Of a DNA stretch of 64,000 bases, positions 23,878-33,276 are shown piece by piece. The DNA comes from JAKACA01 sp052143575 (GTDB lineage: Bacteria; Actinomycetota; Acidimicrobiia; Acidimicrobiales; Bog-793), in the NCBI GenBank assembly GCA_052143575.1, contig JBKQSP010000041.1:1-64000 (forward strand). The letters are read 5' to 3'. Within the stretch, counting starts at the first letter, position 1; every line of letters begins with the position of its first letter. The notes under the pieces are model-generated. The model was not told the DNA's origin. It worked only from the letters and a program-made list of their open reading frames with translations, and searched no databases. The translations under genes were made by a program, and so were the position numbers.

Positions 23878-25668
23878 TTACTCTGGGGACACGAAGAAGA
23901 GATCGGGTGGTAGCTGAGCCATCGCCCGTGCCAGGCGGGCATACTCGGCCGCCGCATCCTCTCTCGTGCGAACCCCGAGCTTCCGGTAGGCGTTGGCGAG
24001 GTGGGACTCCACCGTCCGGACCGACACGCAGAGGTGCTTGGCCATCTTGGGAGCAGTGTCGATGTCGTCCAGTAGCTCGAGCACCTCTATCTCCCGCGGC
24101 GTCAAGCTGGCGAGGAGCTTGCTCGCCGTCGAGGCGTGCGCCAGAAGCTCGCGGTCGAGGCGCTTTCGCTTCGTGATGTCCTCCACGATGCGCAGTCCGT
24201 AGATGGGCTCGCCGAATTCACCCCTGATCAGGGACGCCGTGACCTTTCCGAAGGCCACGTCGCCGCTCGAGGTGACGAAGCGCGTTTCCGTCTGGTAGCC
24301 GGCGACCGTGCCCGCCATCATCTTGCGGTCCAGCTCGGCGTCTTTGGCAACGTCCTCCGGATCGGTGAACGATTCGAGTCGTGCGCCCGCGAGGTCCTCC
24401 CTCGCGCGTCCCACGAAGCTGCAGAGGGCATTGTTGGCGTTCGTGATCCGCAAGTCGAGGTCGACGATGGCGATCGGCAGCGGACCGTCTTTGAAGACGC
24501 GCCGGAAGCGCTGCTCGCTCTCTCGCAGGTCTTCCTCGGTCCGCTTGCGATCGGTCACGTCGTAGAAGCTGAAGACCCGTCCGACCACGACGCCGCCCAC
24601 TCGCTGGGGTCGCGAGAAGCGCTCGAAGACCCGGCCGTCCTTGAAGTGGAGCGTGTCGTTGCTCTCGGCTTCCGGGTTGGCGTAGAGCTCGTCGAGCTTG
24701 CTCTGGAACTCCTCCGGGGCAGCCAACTGATCGAGCACGAAGCTCACGGCGCCGGCGGCATCGCCAGCCTCGAGAATGGGTGCGGGCAGGCTCCACATCT
24801 CGGCGAACCGATGGTTGAAGCTGGAGATTCGGCCGGCCGTGTCGACGACGAGAAGTCCGTCGGCAGTCGACTCCAGCGTCGCCGTCAGCAGAGAGAGCGC
24901 CTTGCCGAGCTCCAGCTCGGCGGTGACTCGAGCCGTGATGTCGTGAGCCGAGACCACGAAGCCGCCCACGACTGGGTCGTCCGCCAGATTGACGAGTGTC
25001 AGCTCGAACGGCACCGTCTCGGTGCTGGCATGACGAAGCAGGCGCAGGCGGACGATCACAGGAGCGGCGGCCGTGGCTCCCTGTGACGTACTTCGGAGGG
25101 CGGTGGCGAGGGCGGGACGGTCGGCCTCGGCGACCAGCTCGGCGAGGGGGCGGTGCTCGATGAGCTCCGGATCGTGCCCGAGCAGTCTCGTGAGCGCTCC
25201 GGACACTGACTCCACGAAGCCTGTGGGCGAGACGAGGAGGGTGGCGGCAGCTGCGTTCTGCACGAGGAGCCGGAGGCGCGCCTCCTCGTTGCGGGCCACC
25301 TCGAACCGTCGTCGCGCCGTGAGGTCACGAAGGCTGAAAAGAACCGCAGCCTCGTCCATCCATGTGACCGGTGCGCCGACCACCTCCACGAGCCGCCAGC
25401 CCGTGCTCGTCATCACGCGAACCTCGATGAGCGTTCCGACCTCTTTGCCCTGCACGCTGGCGAGAGAGCGCAGCACGAACTCGAGATCCTCCGGGTGGAC
25501 GAGGTCGAGGGCGGCGAGGCCAATGGACTCGTGGAAGGAGCGACCGAACAATCGCTCCGCCGCCCGGTTCCCCCACTTCAGCTCGCCGAGCGGGTCGAGG
25601 ACGATCACGGCGTCGGGGAGCTCGACGAGCAGGCTGCTCACGGCTTCCGGGTTGTCGTGCGGCTCCAT
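23878..25668 (-). CDS. Multi-PAS LuxR-type transcriptional regulator
   Basis: A 596-aa protein. Four PAS/PAC modules occupy roughly residues 8-125 (LPDAVIVLDPLGELKWGNRA), 130-250, 255-375 (LESTADGLLVVDTAGRISSF) and 385-510 (GPLPIAIVDLDLRITNANNA). A C-terminal LuxR helix-turn-helix lies at about 525-585 (LTPREIEVLELLDDI, then VSVRTVESHLANAYRKLG). No histidine kinase or receiver domain is present, so signal sensing and DNA binding sit in one soluble protein. ATG25668 has GGAAGG about 5 bases upstream. It lies directly upstream of the pilin-like pair and divergent from the CHAP-propeller gene, which makes either a plausible target. Confidence 0.87.
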   Translation of the reverse strand: MEPHDNPEAVSSLLVELPDAVIVLDPLGELKWGNRAAERLFGRSFHESIGLAALDLVHPEDLEFVLRSLASVQGKEVGTLIEVRVMTSTGWRLVEVVGAPVTWMDEAAVLFSLRDLTARRRFEVARNEEARLRLLVQNAAAATLLVSPTGFVESVSGALTRLLGHDPELIEHRPLAELVAEADRPALATALRSTSQGATAAAPVIVRLRLLRHASTETVPFELTLVNLADDPVVGGFVVSAHDITARVTAELELGKALSLLTATLESTADGLLVVDTAGRISSFNHRFAEMWSLPAPILEAGDAAGAVSFVLDQLAAPEEFQSKLDELYANPEAESNDTLHFKDGRVFERFSRPQRVGGVVVGRVFSFYDVTDRKRTEEDLRESEQRFRRVFKDGPLPIAIVDLDLRITNANNALCSFVGRAREDLAGARLESFTDPEDVAKDAELDRKMMAGTVAGYQTETRFVTSSGDVAFGKVTASLIRGEFGEPIYGLRIVEDITKRKRLDRELLAHASTASKLLASLTPREIEVLELLDDIDTAPKMAKHLCVSVRTVESHLANAYRKLGVRTREDAAAEYARLARAMAQLPPDLFFVSPE

Positions 25669-25896
25669 GTCCTTCCGTTCCTACCGCCCTTGGCGTCCAA
25701 GTGCAAGGCTCTGCGTCCCCGTGCGGCGTCGGGCGACCCGAGCTCCCGTCCTCTCCGTGGCGGCCAAGATGACGAGCAACGGGGCACGCGTCTAGCGTTG
25801 CGGGCCGATGTCGTGGCGAGCTGACGCGAGTCGCCGCGGCAGACCTGACGGCCGAAGAATGCCCAGGATCCACCGTTGCCTCAGGAAAGGTCTGAG

Positions 25897-27483
25897 ATGA
25901 TCTGGAGACCTCGCGCTGCACGAGTCGCCACCGCTGCTCTCGCCCTGACCACGATGCTCTGCTCGGCCGGCGTGCTCAACGCCGTCGCTCCACCGAGGGC
26001 TCTGGCGGCTGCCTGGGAGCTGTGCAGCGGCTATTCGGCTTGCAGCCTCCACGGGTACACGACGCACGGGTACGAGGACTACAGCTGGAACTCGTACTGG
26101 AGCATGGATGCGGGAGACGAGTGCACCAACTATGTGGCCTTCGTGGAGTCGGCCGTCTACGGGGTCCCGACGCCGAGCTACCTGCTCGGCGACGCCGGTA
26201 GCTGGGCGGTCAATGCCCAGGCGCACGGCGTCGAGGTCAATGACATCCCGAGCGTCGGTGCGGTGGCCGAGTGGAACGGCTACTCGGCCGGGATCGGTCC
26301 GTCCGGGCACGTCGGGGTCGTGGAGCGGGTCGGTCCGGACAACAGCTACATCGTGGTGTCGCAGCAGCACATCGCGAGTGATGTCGACGGCTACGACTGG
26401 GAGCGCATCGCGGCCGGAACGCAGGACTGGGAGCCGTGGCCGAGCAGCTTCATCCACTTCCACGTCTCCGCCGAGCACATCACCGTCGGCACCGACGGCA
26501 GCGGCCGTACCCAGGTGTTCCTCGTCGGAGCCCGATCACACCTCGAGATGGCGTCGCAGAGCAAAGGCGGTACATGGTCGCGGTGGCAGAGCCTGGGCGG
26601 ACGCTGGCCGAGCGGGGACGCCATCTCCTCGGGCACCGACGCCGACGGCCGTATGCGAGTCTTCCTCATCGCTGACGACGCGCAACTCGAAACCATCTCC
26701 GAGACGGCGCAGGGAGCGTGGTCCGGATGGCGCAGCCTCGGGGGGCAGTGGCCGAGCGGGGATTCGATCGCCGTGGCGGGCATTCCAGGAGGCGACCCAG
26801 AGATCTTCCTCGTGGGCAGGAACTCGCAGCTCTATACGAACGCCGAGACCTCGGCGAGCGACGAGCGGCCACGATGGCGCAGTCTCGGCGGTCGCTGGCC
26901 GGGCGGGGATTCCGTCGCCGTCGTCGGGAACGCCGACGGGGGCCTGCAGGTCTTCCTCCTCGGCGAGAACTCGCAGCTCTACACGATCTCGCGGACAGCG
27001 AACGGCTCGTGGTCACGATGGCGCAGTCTCGGCGGACGCTGGCCGGCGGGCGACACCATCGCCGCCGCTACAAACGGCGATGGGGAGATGCAGGTCTTCC
27101 TCCTGAGCGGTAACTCGCACCTCGTCACCCGGTCGGAGACGGCGGCGAGCGGTGCCTGGTCGCCGTGGCAGACCTTGCAGGGGACGTGGTCGAGCGTCGA
27201 CTCGATCGCTGTGAGCCAGGACGCCGGCGGACGGCTCGAGGTCTTCCTCGCCGGAAGCGGCTTGCCCCTCGAGACGGTCTGGCAGACCACCGCCGGCGGC
27301 AAGTGGTCAGGATGGCGAAGCCTCGGTGGCCACTGGCCGAGCGGTGACACCATCGGCGTCAGCAGCAACGCTCACGGGCGCCTCCGCGTCTTCCTCGAGG
27401 CGAGCGATTCGCGACTCGAGACACTCTGGGAGACAGCGAAGGGTACGTGGTCCGGGTGGCACACCCTCGGCGTCAGTTCCTGA
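25897..27483 (+). CDS. Secreted CHAP-domain peptidoglycan hydrolase with seven-repeat lectin-like propeller
   Basis: A 528-aa protein with a signal peptide (cleavage near ALAAAW, residue 40). Residues ~65-190 form a CHAP amidase/endopeptidase domain, with catalytic Cys76 in DECTNYVAFVE and His138 in SGHVGVVE. From ~200 to the end there are seven repeats of about 45-50 residues, each like 'DG..QVFLVG.NSQLYT...T..G.WSRWRSLGG.WPSGD'. These fit a seven-bladed PLL/tachylectin-type sugar-binding propeller. The protein probably cuts peptidoglycan cross-links while its propeller binds cell-wall glycans. ATG25897 is chosen because AGGAAAGG lies 7 bases upstream, better than the TTG at 25876. It is divergent from the multi-PAS regulator. 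Confidence 0.85.
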   Translation: MIWRPRAARVATAALALTTMLCSAGVLNAVAPPRALAAAWELCSGYSACSLHGYTTHGYEDYSWNSYWSMDAGDECTNYVAFVESAVYGVPTPSYLLGDAGSWAVNAQAHGVEVNDIPSVGAVAEWNGYSAGIGPSGHVGVVERVGPDNSYIVVSQQHIASDVDGYDWERIAAGTQDWEPWPSSFIHFHVSAEHITVGTDGSGRTQVFLVGARSHLEMASQSKGGTWSRWQSLGGRWPSGDAISSGTDADGRMRVFLIADDAQLETISETAQGAWSGWRSLGGQWPSGDSIAVAGIPGGDPEIFLVGRNSQLYTNAETSASDERPRWRSLGGRWPGGDSVAVVGNADGGLQVFLLGENSQLYTISRTANGSWSRWRSLGGRWPAGDTIAAATNGDGEMQVFLLSGNSHLVTRSETAASGAWSPWQTLQGTWSSVDSIAVSQDAGGRLEVFLAGSGLPLETVWQTTAGGKWSGWRSLGGHWPSGDTIGVSSNAHGRLRVFLEASDSRLETLWETAKGTWSGWHTLGVSS

Positions 27484-27541
27484 GGACCGTTCCCGGGACG
27501 CCCGCTGCTAAGCGGGCGGAGCTGCGGGGTCGGCCGCCGGC

Positions 27542-28201
27542 GTGAATTTCATCGCCCACGTCCACGTCGCCCTCTCCGCCGCCGGGACCCGTCCTGACGC
27601 CGTCGCGCTCGCCTTCGGGGCTGCCCTGCCGGATCTTGCATCCATGGCCGGCCTGCGCCTCGACCGGAGCAGGCTGCCCGAGACGGTGAGCGAAGGCGTC
27701 AATCTGCACCACCGGACGGATCGTGCGTTTCACTCCCTCGCTGCGTTCAGGACGGGCGTCCGGCAGCTCGGCGAGCAGTCGCGGGCCTGCGGGCTCGCCG
27801 TGGGTCCCTCGCGGGCGATCGGTCATGCCGGCTGGGAGTTGCTTCTCGACGGTTGCCTGCTCGACCGCTCCGGCGCAGAGGAGCGTTTCGCCGACGTCCT
27901 GCGAGGGGCGCCCGAGGTGGCCGAGGCGGTCTCGCCCGCCGATCCCGACCGGTGGCGGGGGCTCCTTGCCACCATGCGAGCGGAACGCTGGTGGTTGGGC
28001 TACCGCGACACCGAGACGGTGGCCTATGCGCTGCAGCGGCGGCTGCGGGCTCGACGGAGGCTCTCCTTCAGCCTGGAGGAGGTGCCACGCGTCGCCGATG
28101 CCTTGGCTCTCGCCAGGCCCGCCGTGGAGATGGCGGCCGATGGCGTCGTGGCCGCAGTGATCGTCGCCTTGAGCGGTACGGGGGATTCGCTGGGCAGGTG
28201 A
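27542..28201 (+). CDS. Acyl carrier protein phosphodiesterase-like protein (DUF479/AcpH-like)
   Basis: A 219-aa protein beginning MNFIAHVHVAL, the pattern of the AcpH family start (MNFLAHLxLA). It later has GVNLHHRTDRAFHSLAAF, resembling the family's GIxLHRxIDxFTDxH metal-binding block, and IGHAGWELLLDGCLL. AcpH removes the phosphopantetheine arm from acyl carrier protein; HD-like metal ligands (H6, H8, D30 and the HHRTD block) seem to be retained. It could instead be a divergent metal hydrolase of the same fold. It starts 58 bp after the CHAP-propeller gene and is followed by a strong terminator. Confidence 0.55.
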   Translation: MNFIAHVHVALSAAGTRPDAVALAFGAALPDLASMAGLRLDRSRLPETVSEGVNLHHRTDRAFHSLAAFRTGVRQLGEQSRACGLAVGPSRAIGHAGWELLLDGCLLDRSGAEERFADVLRGAPEVAEAVSPADPDRWRGLLATMRAERWWLGYRDTETVAYALQRRLRARRRLSFSLEEVPRVADALALARPAVEMAADGVVAAVIVALSGTGDSLGR

Positions 28202-28243
28202 CCCCGGCGCCAGAGCCGGCCTGCGCAGTGCCCCACAACCGGG

Positions 28244-28272
28244 AACACCCAGCGGCGAGGCCGCTGGGTGTT
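28244..28272. terminator. Strong bidirectional hairpin terminator
   Basis: AACACCCAGCGGC (28244-28256) pairs perfectly over 13 bp with GCCGCTGGGTGTT (28260-28272) across a three-base loop. It lies 42 bp after the AcpH-like stop and 76 bp from the end of the convergent protease gene, so it can serve both. Confidence 0.85.
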
Positions 28273-28348
28273 CGTCGGTTGCTCGACTCGGGAACCTTCT
28301 ACCGAGCCCGCCTCGGTCTCCCGGCTCTGCCGCCTCCGGCGGCGAAGC

Positions 28349-31300
28349 TCAGCTCGACACCTTGTAGCGGTAGGGGATAGCGGCAAGATCGTCGGCATCG
28401 GGGAGAGCAACACCGGAGATGCTGCCGAGGGCGTAGTCAGCGACGTACAGGGTCCCCGAGACGGTCGTGCCCGCCGAGGCGGTCGGCGTGATCTCGACGG
28501 TGATGTTGGCGCTGTCGCCGGCCGGCACGTACTGCGGCGAGAAGCCGCTCGACAATCCGTTGGCGTAGGACCAGAAGTCGCCCGTGGACGAGGTCACCGC
28601 CTTGTCGAAGGCTTGCGTGACGGCCTTCAACGAGGCAGTTGCCTTCCCCGCCGGGGCTCCCGATGCCGGGTAGGGCCCGCGCTCGTCTGGGTTGAGGAGC
28701 CACAGTCCCGGGCTCACGACGGGCTCGCTCAGCGTGAGGCTGGCCGAGTGACTGCCCGTCGAACCGGAGACGGGCGGGACCGTCAGCGCAGGAGACACGT
28801 CGGGGTCGCCCGGGAAGTACTCCAGGTCGAAGGTCACCGGCACATTGCCGGAGATGCTCGCCCTGAGCTGGCTCGTCTGCGTCGGCACGAAGTAGTACGG
28901 GAAGTTCAACCCGGCCGGCAGCGGCAGGCTGATGTTCGTCTCGCTCCCGTTCTGGTCCGCCAGGTTGACGGTAGCGGTGTGATCGAGGCGTGGGTCGACG
29001 AAGAAGGACTCCGGCGCCACTCCCGTGTTCTCGACGACCACCTTGAAGCTGTAGGTCTTCCCGTGCTTGAGGTGAACCGAGGCGCCCTTCGGGAGGTTGC
29101 TGGTCACCTCCACCTGGTTGAAGCGGATCGCGCCGCTGAAGGGCTCGGCGAGCTCGAAACCGGTCACCGGGTTGAGCCACTCGAGCACGAGACGCCACTG
29201 CCCGGCGGCCGGGTCCACGTGGTAGATGTTCACCCAGGGCGTCGCCACCGGTGTGCCGAAGTTATCCGTCGTGATGTTGCTGGAATAGCCCACCGTCTGA
29301 CCGAACGGGTCGACCAGGAAGCCGATGAGCTCCTCGTCCGGGTCACTGGAGAGGGCGATGCTGGCGTCGATGTCGGTCTTTCCGGACGGCACGTCGAAGG
29401 TGTAGGTGTTCATCTGTGCCTGGGCACCGGAGCGGCCGTTGCCTCCGGTGAGGACGCCCGAGAAGGTGCCCCCGTTCGGCCCGATCGGCACGAGGGTTCG
29501 CACCGTGACGGGGATCGTCGTCGTGGCGTCGGTCGTCGAGAGGACGATCGACTCGCTCGTGTCGCCTGCCGCCTTCGGGTTCGTGATCGTGACGTCGGCG
29601 GTGGATGTCTTGCCGGCGCCGATGGTGAGCGAGGAGGGGCTGATCTTCGAGGCCGAGGCGTACTCGAGCGTGCTGGCATTCCACTGCACGGTGCCGCTCG
29701 TGCCGACGCCGCCCGCCGTGGCGCCGTTCTGCTCGGTGAAGAAGACGGCCGTCCAGGTACCGGCCGGCGGGTTCGTCACTTCGACCTCGCCGTAGTCTCC
29801 CAACCCCTGCGGGAGGGAGTAGCCGGCATAAGCGCCGTCCGGCTCGATGAGGCCGAAATGCAGGAGCGATGTCTGCCCTGAGTACTGGTAGTCGGCCGAG
29901 AACTCGAGACGGGACGTGCCCGTCGTCGCCGGCACCGTGAAGGTCTCGTTCTGGTACACCTCGGTGACGCCGCTCCAGATCGGGAACGTCCCCGTGTTGG
30001 CGGGGCAGGCGCCCGTCGCCGTCCCCGGCTGCATGCAGAAGGAGCCGCTGTGGCTGGCGACCTTGTGGGTGAGCGCCCGCGTGGAGAGGTGGACGGTCGT
30101 GGAGGAGGCGCCCGTGTTCGTGAGCGAGATGGCGTCCGTCGTGCTCGTGCCCGGCTTCTGCACGATGTTGATCTGGCCGGGGCTGACGAGCAGGCCACCG
30201 CTCGGCGTGCCGCTCGTCGGGGCGATCGACTTCGCCTCCTTGACGGCGGCGAGCACGTCGAGGAGCCCGGCGCCTTGCTCGTCGGCGGGTGCGCCGATGT
30301 CGGTGGCGGTGCTCATGAGGATCTTCTTCACGAGGGCCGGCGATGGATCGGCGCCGCTGTGGGTGGATGCATAGGCGGAGATGACGTCAGCAGCCGCTGC
30401 CGCTGTGAGCGGTGACGACTCGCTCGTACCACCGGAGAGCTCGATGGGCGAGGCGGCGTCGTTCTCGTTCGTGCAGTCCGCGAACTGCGCCTTGTTGGCG
30501 TCGCACAGCGCCCAGTTGAGGTCGCCGGGGGCCACGAGGTCGACCGTGTTGCCGGCCTGGGTGTACCCGCCCGACGAGAGGTCTGAGATGTTGTTGTCGA
30601 CGTAGGTGCCGTTGGCGCTCGGGTCGTTGATTCCGGCGTAGGCGACCTGCTCGTAGGCCCGGAACGTCGTCGTCGCCCCGACGCTGATGACGTGGGGGTC
30701 GGAGGCGGGTGAGCCGATCGTGCTCGTGATGCCGGCATCGCCGGAGCTGACGACGACGGTGACACCAGCCGCCACAGCGGCGTCGTCCGCTTCACGGACG
30801 GCGTCGACGGCCGTGTCCGGGAAGTTGTTCGAGCCGAACGACTCGTTGATGACCTTGGCTCCGTTGAGCACGGCGTAGTTGATCGCCTGGATGAAGCCGG
30901 ACGTGGTGGTGTCGTCGTTCTGGGCGAAGATCTTGAGGGCCAGCACGCTGGCACCGGGTGCTGCTCCGACGATCTTGATGTCACAGCCGGTGGGCAGCGG
31001 GTGGGCGGTGCTGACGAAATTCGAGAGGTCGTAGGCCGAGTTGCCCTGGGCGGCGATCGAGCTGGCGTCGAGGAAAGCCTCGCCACCGGCCGTGGGCGCC
31101 GTCGTGCCGTCACCGGAGAAGTCCTCGTACCTCGTGATCACGGGCGATCCGGTGGTGGAGCCGGTCGAGGCGAAGCTGGCGTTGCGCTGAAAGTCCGGGT
31201 TCGTGGGGTCGATGCCGTCGGCGAGGAAGGCCACGGTGACGCCGGCACCGTCGTCGGCGCCGAGCTGTGACGGCGTGGCGTTGATGTTGGTGAGGGCTTC

Positions 31301-31792
31301 CGGGTCGAGCTCGGGAGACCCCGCCGTCCCGCACGACGGTGACCCGCTGAGAGGCTTCGGGGTGGCGCTGCGGGGTGCTCCGAGCGGCGCCGGCACGGCG
31401 GCGGAGGGCCCCGGGATGACGCCGTCGGGGACGACGGAGGCGACGGCCGGGTTGGCGGCAAGGGTGGTGGCCTCGCTCGTCGGCACCGTGGCGATCACGG
31501 TGTTGAGAACGCTCGTCGTGGAGATGTCGCGAGCGCCTGCGGCTTTGAGCTGGGCGATGACGGGTGCCTGCTCGGTCCGGATGGCATCGATGCGGCGGGC
31601 GGACCTGACGGACAGCCCGCTGTTCTGGTCGCGCAGGATGAGGATCACCTTCTCCGGCGGGCCGGACGCCGTCACATGCGGCACGGCACGCTGCGGAATG
31701 GCAGCCACGGCAGTCGTCTGGATGGCCGTGGCCACGGCCAGGGTCGGCACGGCACAGATCGCCAGCCAGGTCCTGAGCTTGAACGAACGCAT
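28349..31792 (-). CDS. Secreted subtilisin/sedolisin-like serine peptidase
   Basis: A 1147-aa protein with a signal peptide and a propeptide-like region (EKVILILRDQNSG, to ~residue 125). The catalytic domain spans ~175-510: VTVAFLADGID (Asp192), APGASVLALKIF, INESFGSN, VVVSSGDAG (Asp352) and the nucleophile Ser457 in SGGTSESSP. The expected His motif HGTxxA is absent; its place is taken by GGEAFLD (Glu238, Asp242). The ExxxD pair and an Asp in the oxyanion-hole motif are features of sedolisins (S53) rather than classical S8 enzymes. About 640 C-terminal residues form several beta-sandwich domains. ATG31792 has GGAGG about 6 bases upstream. Probably a secreted, acid-tolerant protease. Confidence 0.8.
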   Translation of the reverse strand: MRSFKLRTWLAICAVPTLAVATAIQTTAVAAIPQRAVPHVTASGPPEKVILILRDQNSGLSVRSARRIDAIRTEQAPVIAQLKAAGARDISTTSVLNTVIATVPTSEATTLAANPAVASVVPDGVIPGPSAAVPAPLGAPRSATPKPLSGSPSCGTAGSPELDPEALTNINATPSQLGADDGAGVTVAFLADGIDPTNPDFQRNASFASTGSTTGSPVITRYEDFSGDGTTAPTAGGEAFLDASSIAAQGNSAYDLSNFVSTAHPLPTGCDIKIVGAAPGASVLALKIFAQNDDTTTSGFIQAINYAVLNGAKVINESFGSNNFPDTAVDAVREADDAAVAAGVTVVVSSGDAGITSTIGSPASDPHVISVGATTTFRAYEQVAYAGINDPSANGTYVDNNISDLSSGGYTQAGNTVDLVAPGDLNWALCDANKAQFADCTNENDAASPIELSGGTSESSPLTAAAAADVISAYASTHSGADPSPALVKKILMSTATDIGAPADEQGAGLLDVLAAVKEAKSIAPTSGTPSGGLLVSPGQINIVQKPGTSTTDAISLTNTGASSTTVHLSTRALTHKVASHSGSFCMQPGTATGACPANTGTFPIWSGVTEVYQNETFTVPATTGTSRLEFSADYQYSGQTSLLHFGLIEPDGAYAGYSLPQGLGDYGEVEVTNPPAGTWTAVFFTEQNGATAGGVGTSGTVQWNASTLEYASASKISPSSLTIGAGKTSTADVTITNPKAAGDTSESIVLSTTDATTTIPVTVRTLVPIGPNGGTFSGVLTGGNGRSGAQAQMNTYTFDVPSGKTDIDASIALSSDPDEELIGFLVDPFGQTVGYSSNITTDNFGTPVATPWVNIYHVDPAAGQWRLVLEWLNPVTGFELAEPFSGAIRFNQVEVTSNLPKGASVHLKHGKTYSFKVVVENTGVAPESFFVDPRLDHTATVNLADQNGSETNISLPLPAGLNFPYYFVPTQTSQLRASISGNVPVTFDLEYFPGDPDVSPALTVPPVSGSTGSHSASLTLSEPVVSPGLWLLNPDERGPYPASGAPAGKATASLKAVTQAFDKAVTSSTGDFWSYANGLSSGFSPQYVPAGDSANITVEITPTASAGTTVSGTLYVADYALGSISGVALPDADDLAAIPYRYKVSS

Positions 31793-31978
31793 CGCTACCT
31801 CCACAAATCGGGTGCCCTCATTGGCCTTGGGCACCTTAGGCGTTCGTTACCTTCCTGTCACCTGAAATTCATCCGCCGTGCCGACGTCTCGCTCCTCGTC
31901 TTCGTGCAGGCCTGGTACCCGCCCGTTCGAGCTATGCGATGATGCAGCACCAAAGCCCCTGTACGAAAGGACCGGCAC

Positions 31979-33247
31979 GTGCGCTGGAACCTTCCCTCCG
32001 AGCAGATCCCCGAAGCCTGGTTCAACGTCGTCCCCCATCTCGCCACGCCGCTCGAGCCGCCCCTTCACCCGGGCACCCGGCAGCCGGTGGGACCTGACGA
32101 CCTCGCACCCCTGTTCCCCATGGCCCTCATCGGCCAGGAGGTCTCGGCCGAGCCGTGGATCGACATCCCCGGTGCCGTGCTCGACGTGCTGAGGCTCTGG
32201 AGACCGACGCCACTCGTTCGCGCCCGCCGCCTCGAGGAGGCCCTCGGCACGCCCGCCCGGATCTACTACAAGGACGAGTCCGTCTCTCCTGCCGGCTCGC
32301 ACAAGCCCAACACTGCCGTCCCGCAGGCCTTCTACAACAAGGCGGAGGGCGTCAAGCGCCTGACGACCGAGACGGGGGCCGGCCAGTGGGGCAGCGCCCT
32401 CGGGTTCGCGAGCGCCCTCTTCGGCCTCGAGTGCCACGTGTACATGGTGCGGGCGTCCTACGAGCAGAAACCCTACCGGCGCGTGATGATGGAGACCTGG
32501 GGGGCCGACGTCGTGCCCTCCCCGGTCGATCAGCCCGATCACCCCGGATCGCTCGGTTTGGCGATAAGTGACGCCGTGCGCGACGCCGCAAGCCGCGAGG
32601 ACAGCCACTACGCGCTCGGCTCCGTGCTCAACCACGTCCTGCTCCATCAGACCGTCATCGGCCAAGAGGCCAAGCGGCAGCTCGTCCTGGCTGATGAGCG
32701 CCTGCCCGACGTCGTGATCGGCTGCTGCGGCGGGGGATCGAACTTCGGCGGCATCTCGTTGCCGTTCGTGCCCGACGCCGGCGTCCGCCTCCTCGCCGTC
32801 GAGCCGACCGCTTGCGCCACGCTCACGACGGGGACCTTCGAGTACGACTTCGGCGACACGGCCGGCATGACGCCCTTGCTGCCCATGTACACCCTCGGTC
32901 ACGACTTCATCCCGCCGTCCATCCACGCCGGGGGCTTGCGCTACCACGGTGACGCCCCCATCGTCTGCAACCTCGTCAAAGCGGGCAGGGCGGAAGCCTT
33001 CGCATACCCGCAGTCCAAGGTCTTCGAAGCCGCCATCATGTTTGCCCGCTCGCAGGGCACGATCCCGGCGCCCGAGACGGCTCACGCCATCCGTGCCGTC
33101 ATCGACGAGGCGCTGGCGGCCAAGGAGACCGGCGAGGAACGGGTGATCCTCTTCTCCTACTCGGGACACGGGCTGCTCGACCTCGGTGCCTACGACGACT
33201 ACCTGCACGGCCGCCTCGACGCCGACGGGGCGCCGAACGTCGCCTGA
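31979..33247 (+). CDS. trpB2: TrpB2-type tryptophan synthase beta chain-like PLP enzyme
   Basis: A 422-aa PLP enzyme whose N-terminal extension (WNLPSEQIPEAWFNVVPHL) and overall order match the TrpB2 subgroup. These enzymes condense indole, or serine alone, in place of the normal TrpB. The Schiff-base lysine is Lys109 in SPAGSHKPNTA. GAGQWGSALGFASALF follows, and the phosphate-binding loop is GCCGGGSNFGG. No trpA or other tryptophan gene lies nearby, as is usual for stand-alone TrpB2. GTG31979 has GAAAGG 8 bases upstream. The role is either indole salvage or serine deamination; sequence alone does not decide. Confidence 0.9.
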   Translation: MRWNLPSEQIPEAWFNVVPHLATPLEPPLHPGTRQPVGPDDLAPLFPMALIGQEVSAEPWIDIPGAVLDVLRLWRPTPLVRARRLEEALGTPARIYYKDESVSPAGSHKPNTAVPQAFYNKAEGVKRLTTETGAGQWGSALGFASALFGLECHVYMVRASYEQKPYRRVMMETWGADVVPSPVDQPDHPGSLGLAISDAVRDAASREDSHYALGSVLNHVLLHQTVIGQEAKRQLVLADERLPDVVIGCCGGGSNFGGISLPFVPDAGVRLLAVEPTACATLTTGTFEYDFGDTAGMTPLLPMYTLGHDFIPPSIHAGGLRYHGDAPIVCNLVKAGRAEAFAYPQSKVFEAAIMFARSQGTIPAPETAHAIRAVIDEALAAKETGEERVILFSYSGHGLLDLGAYDDYLHGRLDADGAPNVA

Positions 33248-33276
33248 GGTCTCGGTCGGGAGGCCGCCGGCTCTCG

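Noticed and set aside
28349..31792. Treating the protease as catalytically dead because the HGT motif is missing
   Set aside because: Glu238, Asp242, Asp352 and Ser457 sit where sedolisins hold their active-site residues, so loss of activity is not the best reading.
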